59,053 bases of DNA, taken from NCBI GenBank assembly GCA_900320435.1, contig ONSH01000012.1, forward strand, positions 1-59,053, written 5' to 3'. Positions 27,307-34,760 of the stretch are shown in pieces; the first letter of the stretch is position 1; each line of letters begins with the position of its first letter. The DNA comes from an uncultured Prevotellaceae bacterium (GTDB taxonomy: Bacteria; Bacteroidota; Bacteroidia; Bacteroidales; Bacteroidaceae). Position numbers and translations under genes: made by a program. The notes beneath the pieces were generated by a model that searched no databases, was not told the DNA's origin, and saw only the letters and a list, made by a program, of their open reading frames with translations.

Positions 27307-29043
27307 TCAAAGAGAGAGTGTTTTCTTGATGGCCTCCACGTGTGCTTTGGCTTTCTCGACCTCGCCGGGATAGCATTTGGCGCATCCGATCTGGCCCTTG
27401 ATTTCGCAGTAGAACTTGATCTTGGGCTCCGTGCCGCTGGGGCGTACGGAGATCTTCGTGCCGTCTTCGCAGAACCACTGCAGCACGTTGCTCGTGGTCG
27501 GCATGTCGAGCTTGCTCACGTTGCCCTTGTCGTCGGTGGCGGTGAGGGCCTGGTAGTCCTTCGTCAGCACGACCTTCGAACCGGCGATTTCCTTCGGGGC
27601 CTTGGCGCCGCGGAAGTCCGCCATCATCTGCTTGATTTCGTCGGCACCGCTCTTGCCGGGCTTGGTCACGTTGATGGTGCTCTCGTAGGAGAAGCCGTAT
27701 TCCTTATAGATTTCCATGAGCAGGTCGTAGAGCGTCTTGCCCTGATCCTTGGCCCATGCGGCGATTTCGCAGATGAGACAGATGGAGGCCGGAGCGTCCT
27801 TGTCGCGCACCTTGTCGTAGGGCAGGAAGCCGAACGACTCCTCGCCGCCGCCGATGTATTTCTGCTTGCCTTCGGAGAGGGCGATTTCGCGGGCGATCCA
27901 CTTGAAGCCCGTGTAGCAGTCGCGCAGCTCCACGCCGTTCTTCTTGGCCATTTCGGCAATCACCTCGGTGGTGACGATGGTCTTCACCAGGAAGTCGGTC
28001 TTGCCCAGCGTGCCCAGAGCCTGCTTGTTCTTGATGATGTAGTAGATGAACATCATGGCCGTCTGGTTGCCGTTGATGATCTGCCACTCGCCTTCGGGGT
28101 TGCGGCAGACGATGGCCAGACGGTCGGCGTCGGGATCGGTAGCCACCACGAGGTCGGCGTTGAGCTTCGTGCCGAGCTTCATGCCCAGCGTCATGGCTTC
28201 GGCGTTCTCGGGGTTGGGGGAGACGACGGTGGGGAAGTTGCCGTCAACGACCATCTGCTCGGGCACCACGTTGATGTTCTGGAAGCCCCACGAGCGCAGA
28301 CACATGGGCACGATGTGGCGGCCCGTGCCGTGCATGGCGCTGTAGACGATGTTGAGGTCCTTCTGGCGCAGGATGACGTCCTGATCCACCATAGCCTCCT
28401 TCACGGCCATCATGTAGTCGTAGTCCATCTCGCCGCCGATGATCTGGATGAGGTCCCAGTTGGCCGTGAACTTCACGTCCTCCAGCTTCACCTTGTTCAC
28501 CTCGTCGATGATGCCGGTGTCGTGCGGAGCGAGCACCTGCGCGCCGTCGGCCCAGTAGGCCTTGTAGCCGTTATACTCCTTGGGGTTGTGCGATGCTGTG
28601 ACGTTGACGCCGGCCACAGCGCCCAGCTGACGGATGGCGAAACTGATCTCCGGGGTGGGGCGCAGACTTTCAAAGAGATAGGCCTTGATGCCGTTGGCCG
28701 AGAAGATGGCGGCTACGGATTCGGCGTACATGCGGCCGTTGTTGCGGCAGTCGTGACCGACCACCACGGAGCATCCGCCCTTGGGGAAGGCCTTGTTGAT
28801 GTAGTTGGCGAAGCCCTGAGTGGCCATGCCGACGATGTATTTGTTCATGCGGTTGGTGCCGGCGCCCATGATGCCGCGCAGGCCTCCGGTGCCGAACTCC
28901 AGGTTCTGGTAGAAGGCGTCCACGAGGGCCGTCTTGTCGTCATACATAGCCTTGATTTCGGCTTTCGTGGCGTCGTCGATGATGGGCGAGTTGAGCCATT
29001 CCTGGGCTTTGGCCTCACACTGTTTGATGAGATCGTTTTCCAT
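27307..29043 (-). CDS. pgm: Phosphoglucomutase/phosphomannomutase
   Basis: The 578-residue protein has the four-domain alpha-D-phosphohexomutase layout of the long (PgcA-type) group. Seen are FGTGGLRGIMGAGTNRMN near the start, the phosphoserine loop TASHNPKEYNGYK (about 155-167), the metal loop ATDPDADRLAI, the sugar loop GGGEESFGF and the C-terminal SVRPSGTEPKIKFY. It interconverts hexose 1- and 6-phosphates, giving glucose-1-phosphate for the RfbA reaction and glycogen. It has its own TATCTTTG promoter. Confidence 0.95.
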   Translation of the reverse strand: MENDLIKQCEAKAQEWLNSPIIDDATKAEIKAMYDDKTALVDAFYQNLEFGTGGLRGIMGAGTNRMNKYIVGMATQGFANYINKAFPKGGCSVVVGHDCRNNGRMYAESVAAIFSANGIKAYLFESLRPTPEISFAIRQLGAVAGVNVTASHNPKEYNGYKAYWADGAQVLAPHDTGIIDEVNKVKLEDVKFTANWDLIQIIGGEMDYDYMMAVKEAMVDQDVILRQKDLNIVYSAMHGTGRHIVPMCLRSWGFQNINVVPEQMVVDGNFPTVVSPNPENAEAMTLGMKLGTKLNADLVVATDPDADRLAIVCRNPEGEWQIINGNQTAMMFIYYIIKNKQALGTLGKTDFLVKTIVTTEVIAEMAKKNGVELRDCYTGFKWIAREIALSEGKQKYIGGGEESFGFLPYDKVRDKDAPASICLICEIAAWAKDQGKTLYDLLMEIYKEYGFSYESTINVTKPGKSGADEIKQMMADFRGAKAPKEIAGSKVVLTKDYQALTATDDKGNVSKLDMPTTSNVLQWFCEDGTKISVRPSGTEPKIKFYCEIKGQIGCAKCYPGEVEKAKAHVEAIKKTLSL

Positions 29044-29102
29044 AGTGCGTGATGTGTTTGAATTATGATTGTTTGATTATTTACGTTTTGCCATTTCTCC
29101 CG

Positions 29103-29110
29103 CAAAGATA
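29103..29110 (-). promoter_or_regulatory. Promoter -7 box of pgm
   Basis: TATCTTTG read leftward, 59 nt before the pgm ATG. Confidence 0.6.
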
Positions 29111-29173
29111 CGAAAAACATTGCAATGTTCAAAAAAAATGGGGACTTTTGATGCCGAATCTCCAAAAATTATG

Positions 29174-29181
29174 TACTTTTG
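29174..29181 (+). promoter_or_regulatory. Promoter -7 box of ssb
   Basis: TACTTTTG lies 22 nt before the ssb ATG. Confidence 0.55.
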
Positions 29182-29203
29182 TGGTGCAAAACTCGAATGA
29201 AGG

Positions 29204-29575
29204 ATGAATAAGGTGATGCTCATCGGCAATGTCGGACTCGATCCCGACGTGCGTTTTGTGGATCAGGGCGTCTGCGTGGCGCAGATTCGTCTGGCCACTT
29301 CGGAGCGCGGCTACACGCTGGCCAACGGCACCGAAGTGCCCGAGCGCACGGAGTGGCACAACGTGGTGCTCTGGCGCCAGTTGGCCGAGACGGTGGACAA
29401 GTATGTCAAGAAGGGCGACAAGCTCTACATCGAAGGCAAGATCCACACCCGCTCCTACGAAGACAAGCAGGGCCGCACGCGCTACATCACCGAGATTTGG
29501 GCCGAAGCCATGGAGATGCTGACGCCCAAGGGCTCTTCAGCTCCTTCATCCGCTCCGGAATCCCCGGCTTCATGA
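29204..29575 (+). CDS. ssb: Single-stranded DNA-binding protein without acidic C-terminal tip
   Basis: The OB fold (about 1-105) is normal: MNKVMLIGNVGLDPDVRF, RTEWHNVVLWRQLAE, YIEGKIHTRSYEDKQG and YITEIWAEAMEML. After KGSS the protein ends in a short Ser/Pro/Ala tail (APSSAPESPAS) at 123 residues. Bacterial SSBs normally end in an acidic tip (DDDLPF type) that recruits repair and replication proteins; it is absent, and no other frame upstream of gldE supplies it. It is the ssb next to gldE, so probably the housekeeping copy. DNA binding should be intact, partner binding not. Confidence 0.9.
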   Translation: MNKVMLIGNVGLDPDVRFVDQGVCVAQIRLATSERGYTLANGTEVPERTEWHNVVLWRQLAETVDKYVKKGDKLYIEGKIHTRSYEDKQGRTRYITEIWAEAMEMLTPKGSSAPSSAPESPAS

Positions 29576-29605
29576 TTTCCATTTTAACACCATTTTCCCC
29601 ACTAC

Positions 29606-30931
29606 ATGGATGACCCTGTCGCGGGACTGCTAGAGTCCCTTTCCTCAGTTTCTTTCACCGCCCCTGACGCCTATTGCATAGCCGCCATTGCGGGCGCAGT
29701 CGTATTGCTTGTTCTTTCCGCCTTTGTCAGCGGCAGCGAGATCGCTTTCTTCTCCCTCTCTCCCGAGGAGACGGACAAGTTGGATCCCGACCGCAGCACC
29801 TCCGACGAGCGCATCCTGCGCTGGCAGGAGCACTCGGAGCGTCTTCTGGCCACCATCCTGATTGCCAACAATCTGGTCAATGTGGCCATCGTGATGCTCT
29901 TGGGCTACGCAGCCGACCGGATGGTCAGCTTCGGCGGCGTCGTCTGGCTGGAGTTTCTCTCGCTCACGGTGGTGCTCACCTTCCTGCTGCTGCTCTTCGG
30001 CGAGATCATGCCCAAGGTCTGGTGCGTCCAGCATGCGCTCAGCTTTGTGCGCGGCGGCAGCGGCGTGCTCGCTTTTCTGGAGACGCTCTTCTGGCCTCTG
30101 AGCAGCCTGCTCATCCGCAGCAAGATGTTCACCGACCGCTTTGTCCGCCATCAGGTGGACGCCCTCACGGTGGACGATCTGGAGAAGGCGATGCAACTCA
30201 CTGACACCAAGGATATTGCCGAGGAGTCGAAGATGCTCAAGAGCATCATCCGCTTCGGCGGCGAGATGTGCAAGGAGGTCATGACGCCCCGCGTGGACAT
30301 GGTCGACATCGACATCCGCACGCCGTTCCCCAAGGTGCTCGAGTGCATCGTGGAGAACAACTACTCGCGCATCCCCGTCTTCCAGGGCTCCGAGGACAAC
30401 ATCAAGGGCATTCTCTACATCAAGGACCTGCTGCCGCATCTCTCCAAGCCCGCCAATTTCCGTTGGCAGACGCTCATCCGCGCCCCGTATTTCGTGCCCG
30501 AGACGAAGATGATCGACGACCTCCTGCGCGACTTCCAGGAGCACAAGGTCCACATGGCCATCGTGGTCGACGAGTTCGGCGGCACGAGCGGTCTGGTCAC
30601 GATGGAGGACATCATCGAGGAGATTGTCGGCGAGATCCACGACGAGACCGACGAGGAGGAGAAGGGCTACCAGCGCCTGAACAAGAACACATGGGTCTTC
30701 GACGGCCGCACGCAGCTCATCGACTTCTCCAAGGTGATGCAGCTTGAGGAGGATTTCTTCGAGGAGGTGGAGGGCGACGCCGACACTCTGGCCGGCCTCA
30801 TCCTCGAGCTCAAGGGCGACTTCCCGGAGCTGCACGAGCGCATCACCTACCGCCAGTTCGCCTTCGAGGTGACGGAGATGGACGAGCGCCGCATCGTCTC
30901 CGTGAAGGTCATCAGAGGAAAACAAAAATAA
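29606..30931 (+). CDS. gldE: GldE-like CNNM/CorC membrane protein
   Basis: The 441-residue protein has an N-terminal CNNM (DUF21) domain with about four membrane helices (20-45, 85-110, 115-135, 150-165) including AFVSGSEIAFFSLSPEE. Then come two CBS domains (MTPRVDMVDIDIRTPF; HMAIVVDEFGGTSGLVTMEDIIEEIVGEI) and a C-terminal CorC/HlyC domain. In gliding Bacteroidetes the homologue is GldE; in non-gliding gut species it is probably an ion-transport or envelope protein. It follows ssb by 30 nt and ends at a strong terminator. Confidence 0.88.
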   Translation: MDDPVAGLLESLSSVSFTAPDAYCIAAIAGAVVLLVLSAFVSGSEIAFFSLSPEETDKLDPDRSTSDERILRWQEHSERLLATILIANNLVNVAIVMLLGYAADRMVSFGGVVWLEFLSLTVVLTFLLLLFGEIMPKVWCVQHALSFVRGGSGVLAFLETLFWPLSSLLIRSKMFTDRFVRHQVDALTVDDLEKAMQLTDTKDIAEESKMLKSIIRFGGEMCKEVMTPRVDMVDIDIRTPFPKVLECIVENNYSRIPVFQGSEDNIKGILYIKDLLPHLSKPANFRWQTLIRAPYFVPETKMIDDLLRDFQEHKVHMAIVVDEFGGTSGLVTMEDIIEEIVGEIHDETDEEEKGYQRLNKNTWVFDGRTQLIDFSKVMQLEEDFFEEVEGDADTLAGLILELKGDFPELHERITYRQFAFEVTEMDERRIVSVKVIRGKQK

Positions 30932-30941
30932 CCACAAAAGG

Positions 30942-30980
30942 AGAGGGGGCGACCGTGTGGCCGTCCCCTCTTTCGTTTTT
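30942..30980. terminator. Strong bidirectional terminator after gldE
   Basis: A stem of about 13 bp (AGAGGGGGCGACC with GGCCGTCCCCTCT, one mismatch and one G-U pair, GTGT loop) is followed by TTTCGTTTTT. The opposite strand also has a short T-run after the stem, so it serves the convergent OmpH-like gene too. Confidence 0.8.
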
Positions 30981-30992
30981 CATAGTTATTTG

Positions 30993-31583
30993 TTACTCAG
31001 CCGTTTTGCGACTTTTCTTATAGCGCTTGTTGAGGCCCTTGATGACTTCCTTCGTGATGTCCATCTTGGGGTTGGCGATGAGCATGTTGTCGCCGGCCTT
31101 GACGAGCACGTAGTCGTATTTCTTCGTTTTGTTGTAGGAGCGCAGGAAGGCCTGGATGCTGTCGCGGGCTTCCTGGTTCACGCGGGCCTGCTCCTGAGCG
31201 AAGTCGGTCTGCAGACGGTCGGCCAGCTCCTGCAGCTGCTGCTGCTCGGCCTGGATGCTGTTCTGGGCGCGCTCCAACTCGTCGCGGGTGGTGAAGCCGT
31301 TGCTCTCATACTTCTTCTGCATGGCGGCGGCGTGCTGCTCCAGCGTGCGCTGCTTCTGTGCCAGCGTGCTCTGGATGTTGGTGCCCTTGCGGGTCAGCTC
31401 TTCCTCGTAGTCCTTGTAGAGCTGATACTGGGTGATGAGGCTGTCCATCTCCACATAGGCGATTTTCAGCCCCGTGGTTTCGGCGCCTTCGCTCTGGGCG
31501 GTCTCTTCAGCCTCTTCGGCCGATTTCTGACATGCGGTGAGGCTGAGTGCAGCGGCCACCGCGAATAGTATCACATGTTTCAT
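30993..31583 (-). CDS. OmpH/Skp-like periplasmic lipoprotein
   Basis: The 196-residue protein has a lipobox (LSLTAC, Cys18), an acidic linker, and a Skp-like body: IAYVEMDSLITQYQLYKDYEEEL, then a long coiled coil (about 60-150, rich in Gln, Glu and Arg) and KYDYVLVKAGDNMLIANPKMDITKEVIKGLNKRYK. OmpH/Skp proteins chaperone outer-membrane proteins; lipid-anchored versions are common in Bacteroidetes. ATG 31583 (MKHVILFAV) is chosen because it starts the signal peptide. Confidence 0.85.
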   Translation of the reverse strand: MKHVILFAVAAALSLTACQKSAEEAEETAQSEGAETTGLKIAYVEMDSLITQYQLYKDYEEELTRKGTNIQSTLAQKQRTLEQHAAAMQKKYESNGFTTRDELERAQNSIQAEQQQLQELADRLQTDFAQEQARVNQEARDSIQAFLRSYNKTKKYDYVLVKAGDNMLIANPKMDITKEVIKGLNKRYKKSRKTAE

Positions 31584-31757
31584 ATCTTGTATTGTTGATG
31601 TACGCATCGGATGCCTTTCCGTCTCATGGCTTTGCTGTGGCCGATGTGCTCGCTGCCGAAGCGCCCGTTCTTCTCCAAAACGATGCGTATGCACAAAAGT
31701 AGCACGCTTAACCCAACAAAAAGAGCCACAAGTAGAAACAGTTTCAGCATATTTTGT

Positions 31758-31765
31758 TACATTTG
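31758..31765 (+). promoter_or_regulatory. Promoter -7 box for the 31.8-33.4 kb genes
   Basis: TACATTTG lies 43 nt before ATG 31808. Confidence 0.55.
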
Positions 31766-31770
31766 CAGGG

Positions 31771-31778
31771 CAAAAGTA
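31771..31778 (-). promoter_or_regulatory. Promoter -7 box of the OmpH-like gene
   Basis: TACTTTTG read leftward, only 5 nt from the divergent rightward box, so the two promoters overlap. The leader would be about 180 nt. Confidence 0.45.
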
Positions 31779-31807
31779 GTAAAAAACTTCGAAACAACGC
31801 ATATTCG

Positions 31808-32017
31808 ATGAATAAAATCGCCGTTAATCTGTCAATTCTCGCTCGCAGCGGCTATGATTTGCGCCGTAAGGGCGTCACGGAGGAGCATCTCCTCATGGAC
31901 TTTGTCCACCGCATGCGCATTGCCTGGAATCTTTATCAGGCCGAGATGGAGGAGCAGTATGGCATCGAGCCCTGCTCCGTGGATTTTGATCTGGAAACCA
32001 ATGTTGACGCCGAATGA
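31808..32017 (+). CDS. Small conserved-type hypothetical protein
   Basis: The protein has 69 residues (MNKIAVNLSILARSGYDLRRKGVTEEHLLMDFVHRM...) and is helical, acidic at the C-terminus, without signal or membrane segment. I do not recognise a family. Its TGA overlaps the ATG of the next gene (ATGA), which suggests translational coupling and that it is really translated. ATG 31808 follows the TACATTTG promoter. Confidence 0.65.
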   Translation: MNKIAVNLSILARSGYDLRRKGVTEEHLLMDFVHRMRIAWNLYQAEMEEQYGIEPCSVDFDLETNVDAE

Positions 32018-33396
32018 GAGTCTTCTTCCGCTATATCCTTGCCCTTCTTCCGCTGCTCTTCGCAGCCTGTGACGCCTACGACGACTTCACGACGGACCCC
32101 GCCGCCCGCCTGACTTTTTCGGTGCAGGAGGTGGCCTTCGACACCGTCATCACGGCCGAGGGCTCTTCCACGCGCACGCTCATGGTGCGCAACTATAATG
32201 ACGCGGGCCTGCGCATCCGCAGCGTTGCGCTGGAGATGGGCGCCGAGTCTCCTTTCCGCGTCAACGTGGACGGCCAGTATCTCGACGGCGGCACGGGTGC
32301 CGACTTCGAGGTGCGCACGCAGGACAGCATCTTCGTGCGTCTGGAGTGCACGCTGCCCGACATGGACCGCGACGATGTGACGCACTACGATGACCGCCTG
32401 CTCTTCTGTCTCGAGAGCGGCACGGTGCAGGAGGTGGCTCTTTCGGCCATCGGCATGGACGTCTATCGCTGGACCGACCGCACCCTTTCCGAGGACGAGG
32501 TGGTGGACTCCAAGCGCCCCATCCTGGTGGGAGGTCAGCTGACGGTCGACGAGGGCGTCACGATGACGGTCAAAGGCGGCACACGCCTCTTCTTCCGCGA
32601 CAACGGATCGCTGCTTGTGCGCGGCACGCTGAAGGTGGAGGGTGAAGAGGGCAATCCCGTCGTCATGCGCGGCGACCGCACGGACTATCTGCTCAAAGAC
32701 ATCCCCTACGACAACACGCCCGACCGCTGGAACGGCGTCACCTTCGAGTCCACCAGCGTCGGCAACACGCTCACGTGGCTCAACCTCCACAGCGCCCGCT
32801 GGGGCATCCGCGCCGAGAAGACCGACCTCACGCTGGAGTCCTGCATTTTCCACAACATAGCGGGCAAGGATGAGGCCGTCAACAACGGTCTTTACCTGAA
32901 GGAGTGCGAGCTCACGGCGCACAACACGTGCATCTCCAACGTGATGGGTCACGGCCTGTGGCTCATCGGCGGCAAGGCTGCGCTCGACCACTGCACGCTG
33001 GCGCAGTATCTCATCATCGGCGGCGGCACTAAGGGCAAGGCGCTCCATCTGGCCAACCGTACGGACGAGGGTGAGTGCCCCATCGAGGACTACATTTTCA
33101 CGCGTTGTCTGGTGATGGGCTACGGCGACGATGTCATCGACGCCGATTTCGTCAATCCCGCCTCGCGTGAGGAGAAGCTGCTCTTCGACGAGTGCTATCT
33201 CAACACGGTGGAGGATCCTGCCGATGCGCGTTTCGTCTCCTGCCTTTATGACAGCAAGGAGGCCGAGAAGCGCGGCAACAAGGGCAAGAGCCCTGCGGAG
33301 CGCGGCCTGTATAAGGTCTTCGATACGACCCTCTTCCTTTACGACTTCACTCCGGCCGACGGCAGCCCCTGCGCCGGCTACGGCGCCGAGTTTTGA
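32014..33396 (+). CDS. Lipoprotein with right-handed beta-helix domain
   Basis: The 460-residue protein has a signal peptide with lipobox (LLFAAC, Cys19). Residues 25-140 form a beta-sandwich-like region (DTVITAEGSSTRTLMVRNY), and from about 165 on come parallel beta-helix-like repeats (GGQLTVDEGVTMTVKGGTRLFF, GTLKVEGEEGNPVVMRGD, TLESCIFHNI, LDHCTLAQYL). Such surface lipoproteins of Bacteroidales often bind or process glycans, but no catalytic residues can be assigned. It is coupled to the small gene upstream by ATGA. Confidence 0.75.
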   Translation: MRVFFRYILALLPLLFAACDAYDDFTTDPAARLTFSVQEVAFDTVITAEGSSTRTLMVRNYNDAGLRIRSVALEMGAESPFRVNVDGQYLDGGTGADFEVRTQDSIFVRLECTLPDMDRDDVTHYDDRLLFCLESGTVQEVALSAIGMDVYRWTDRTLSEDEVVDSKRPILVGGQLTVDEGVTMTVKGGTRLFFRDNGSLLVRGTLKVEGEEGNPVVMRGDRTDYLLKDIPYDNTPDRWNGVTFESTSVGNTLTWLNLHSARWGIRAEKTDLTLESCIFHNIAGKDEAVNNGLYLKECELTAHNTCISNVMGHGLWLIGGKAALDHCTLAQYLIIGGGTKGKALHLANRTDEGECPIEDYIFTRCLVMGYGDDVIDADFVNPASREEKLLFDECYLNTVEDPADARFVSCLYDSKEAEKRGNKGKSPAERGLYKVFDTTLFLYDFTPADGSPCAGYGAEF

Positions 33397-33444
33397 GGAA
33401 ACTAGAAAAATCGGAGCGGATTTCAAGAAAATCTTCGCCTATTG

Positions 33445-33475
33445 TTTGTCGTTTCGAAGAAAAAGTGTATTTTTG
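33445..33475 (+). promoter_or_regulatory. Promoter of the toxin-antitoxin pair
   Basis: TTTG (33445-33448), 19 nt, then TATTTTTG (33468-33475): a full match to the Bacteroidetes promoter consensus, 26 nt before ATG 33502. Confidence 0.7.
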
Positions 33476-33501
33476 CAGCGTATTATCATGTTGGAGAGTG
33501 A

Positions 33502-33849
33502 ATGAAACGAACGGAAGCAGTTAAGTCAACAAGACAGTTTCTCATTGACAAACTCAAGCAGGAACATTTTCTGTGGAGTTTCGATGTAAACTCCATTCAG
33601 GACATTCCGGACGATGTCTTGGTGGAGTTGGTGATGCTGTATCTTGACATTGACGAGATCAACATGCTTTTTCAGCTCTTCGACTACAAAACGGTGAAAC
33701 GGGCGTGGATAGAGAATGTGGTTGCTCAGGGCGAGCGCTATTATAATCTGAATTACTTCTTTGCGTGGTATTATTTCCACGCCAAACAACCTCGCAGCTA
33801 TGTTAAGGCGATGGCTACGCGTCAACTCAACAAACGTTTGGCAGCATGA
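33502..33849 (+). CDS. Putative antitoxin partner of the AbiEii-like toxin (DUF6922-like)
   Basis: The 115-residue protein is mostly helical (FLWSFDVNSIQDIPDDVLVELVMLYLDIDEINMLFQLF, RYYNLNYFFAWYYFH). Its ATGA overlap with the nucleotidyltransferase toxin-like gene suggests that it is the partner protein. It is much shorter than a classic AbiEi antitoxin (about 200 residues with a winged helix). It resembles the short DUF6922-type proteins that precede AbiEii genes in Bacteroidetes; this match is from memory. Lower GC than the flanking genes suggests acquisition by transfer. Confidence 0.65.
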   Translation: MKRTEAVKSTRQFLIDKLKQEHFLWSFDVNSIQDIPDDVLVELVMLYLDIDEINMLFQLFDYKTVKRAWIENVVAQGERYYNLNYFFAWYYFHAKQPRSYVKAMATRQLNKRLAA

Positions 33850-34490
33850 ATGCTCAACCTTTCGCTCCACACACCGGCAGACTTATTGAGGCGGTTAGCC
33901 GGTTGGAATGTATCAAACCATTTGTACTTGTAGGCGGCACGGCCCTGTCTATCCAGTTGGAAACGCGCCAAAGCGAGGACTTGGACTTTATGCGCTGGCA
34001 GCTGGGGAAAGATGATACGTTGGATATAGGATGGCCGTCGATTCAGCGCGAACTGGAGACGATAGGCACTGTGGAGGACGTTCAGGTGGCAGGCTTTGAT
34101 CAGGTCCTTTTTATGGTCGACGGGGTTAAGATTTCTTTTTATGCGGCTCCCCGCAAGCGGATTGCAACGATGCGGGAGATTCCCTTCCTGAACAATATAC
34201 GTCTGGCTGATGTTGAGTCGATTGCTGTGATGAAGATGGAGGCAATGATGCGTCGCAGCAAGTTTCGTGACTATTACGACATCTATTCCATACTGAAGAA
34301 TGGCGCAGACATTAACAAATTGATGCCCCTGGCGCTTGAACATTCCGGGCACAAACTTAAAATGAAGGGACTTATGGCGATGCTTACTAACGGAGAATTG
34401 TTTCGCCGAGACGAGCAGTTTTTGCAGTTGCAGCCGGTCTACGATGTGACATCTAAGGATATTGAGATATACATCAAAAGCCTTTTGTAA
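33846..34490 (+). CDS. AbiEii/AbiGii-type nucleotidyltransferase toxin
   Basis: The 214-residue protein has the AbiEii nucleotidyltransferase signature: FVLVGGTALSIQLETRQSEDLDFM (GGTAL plus the SEDLDF metal-binding motif), ISFYAAP, ADVESIAVMKMEAMMRRSKFRDYYDIY (the conserved Lys and D-Y/D motifs). Known relatives add nucleotides to tRNA or other targets and act as toxins in type IV systems, giving growth arrest or phage defence. It overlaps its partner by ATGA. A repeat-rich region follows directly. Confidence 0.85.
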   Translation: MNAQPFAPHTGRLIEAVSRLECIKPFVLVGGTALSIQLETRQSEDLDFMRWQLGKDDTLDIGWPSIQRELETIGTVEDVQVAGFDQVLFMVDGVKISFYAAPRKRIATMREIPFLNNIRLADVESIAVMKMEAMMRRSKFRDYYDIYSILKNGADINKLMPLALEHSGHKLKMKGLMAMLTNGELFRRDEQFLQLQPVYDVTSKDIEIYIKSLL

Positions 34491-34516
34491 CTAATCATCT
34501 GCCTTTTCCTGAAAGA

Positions 34517-34560
34517 GTTGACACTTCCGCTTATGTCAACATGGTCAGTAATCTGTCAAC
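34517..34560. repeat. GTTGACA inverted repeat with extra half site
   Basis: GTTGACA (34517-34523) and TGTCAAC (34534-34540) form a perfect 7-bp inverted repeat, and TGTCAAC returns at 34554-34560. It could terminate the toxin operon or bind a protein. Confidence 0.55.
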
Positions 34561-34578
34561 TGTTTTAGTAAAAGACAC

Positions 34579-34644
34579 TTTTTACTCTCTAGTTAGAGAA
34601 TTTTTGCGCGCTAACTAGAGAATTTTTACTCCCTAGTTAGAGAA
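34579..34644 (+). repeat. Three 22-bp tandem repeats (left array)
   Basis: Three units of exactly 22 bp share TTTTT at the start and CTAGTTAGAGAA (or CTAACTAGAGAA) at the end; the middle varies (ACTCT, GCGCG, ACTCC). The same array lies inverted at 40295-40360. Confidence 0.85.
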
Positions 34645-34666
34645 AAATAATCACGTAACAACGAAC

Positions 34667-34707
34667 AGACACAAATTAACGCTTGTCCGTTATGTCCGTT
34701 AAGGCTT
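34667..34707 (+). repeat. Dispersed intergenic hairpin repeat, copy B
   Basis: ACAAATTAACGCTTGTCCG is followed by two 9-mers of TGTCCGTTA type and AAGGCT. Related to copies at 176-255 and 40135-40294. Confidence 0.7.
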
Positions 34708-34760
34708 ATTCGTTTCTCTGGTTGATCGGATTCGCCACCGCCTTCTTCATTATTAATGTA

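Larger units (their letters stand above)
34491..34760. other. 270-bp intergenic repeat zone after the toxin gene
   Basis: The zone contains an inverted repeat with an extra half site (34517-34560), three 22-bp repeats (34579-34644) and hairpin repeat copy B (34667-34707). No gene is seen in it. Confidence 0.7.

Noticed and set aside
34579-34644. CRISPR array
   Set aside because: The 22-bp units are contiguous without spacers and no cas gene is near; the same applies to the 27-bp repeats at 53153-53314, which encode protein.
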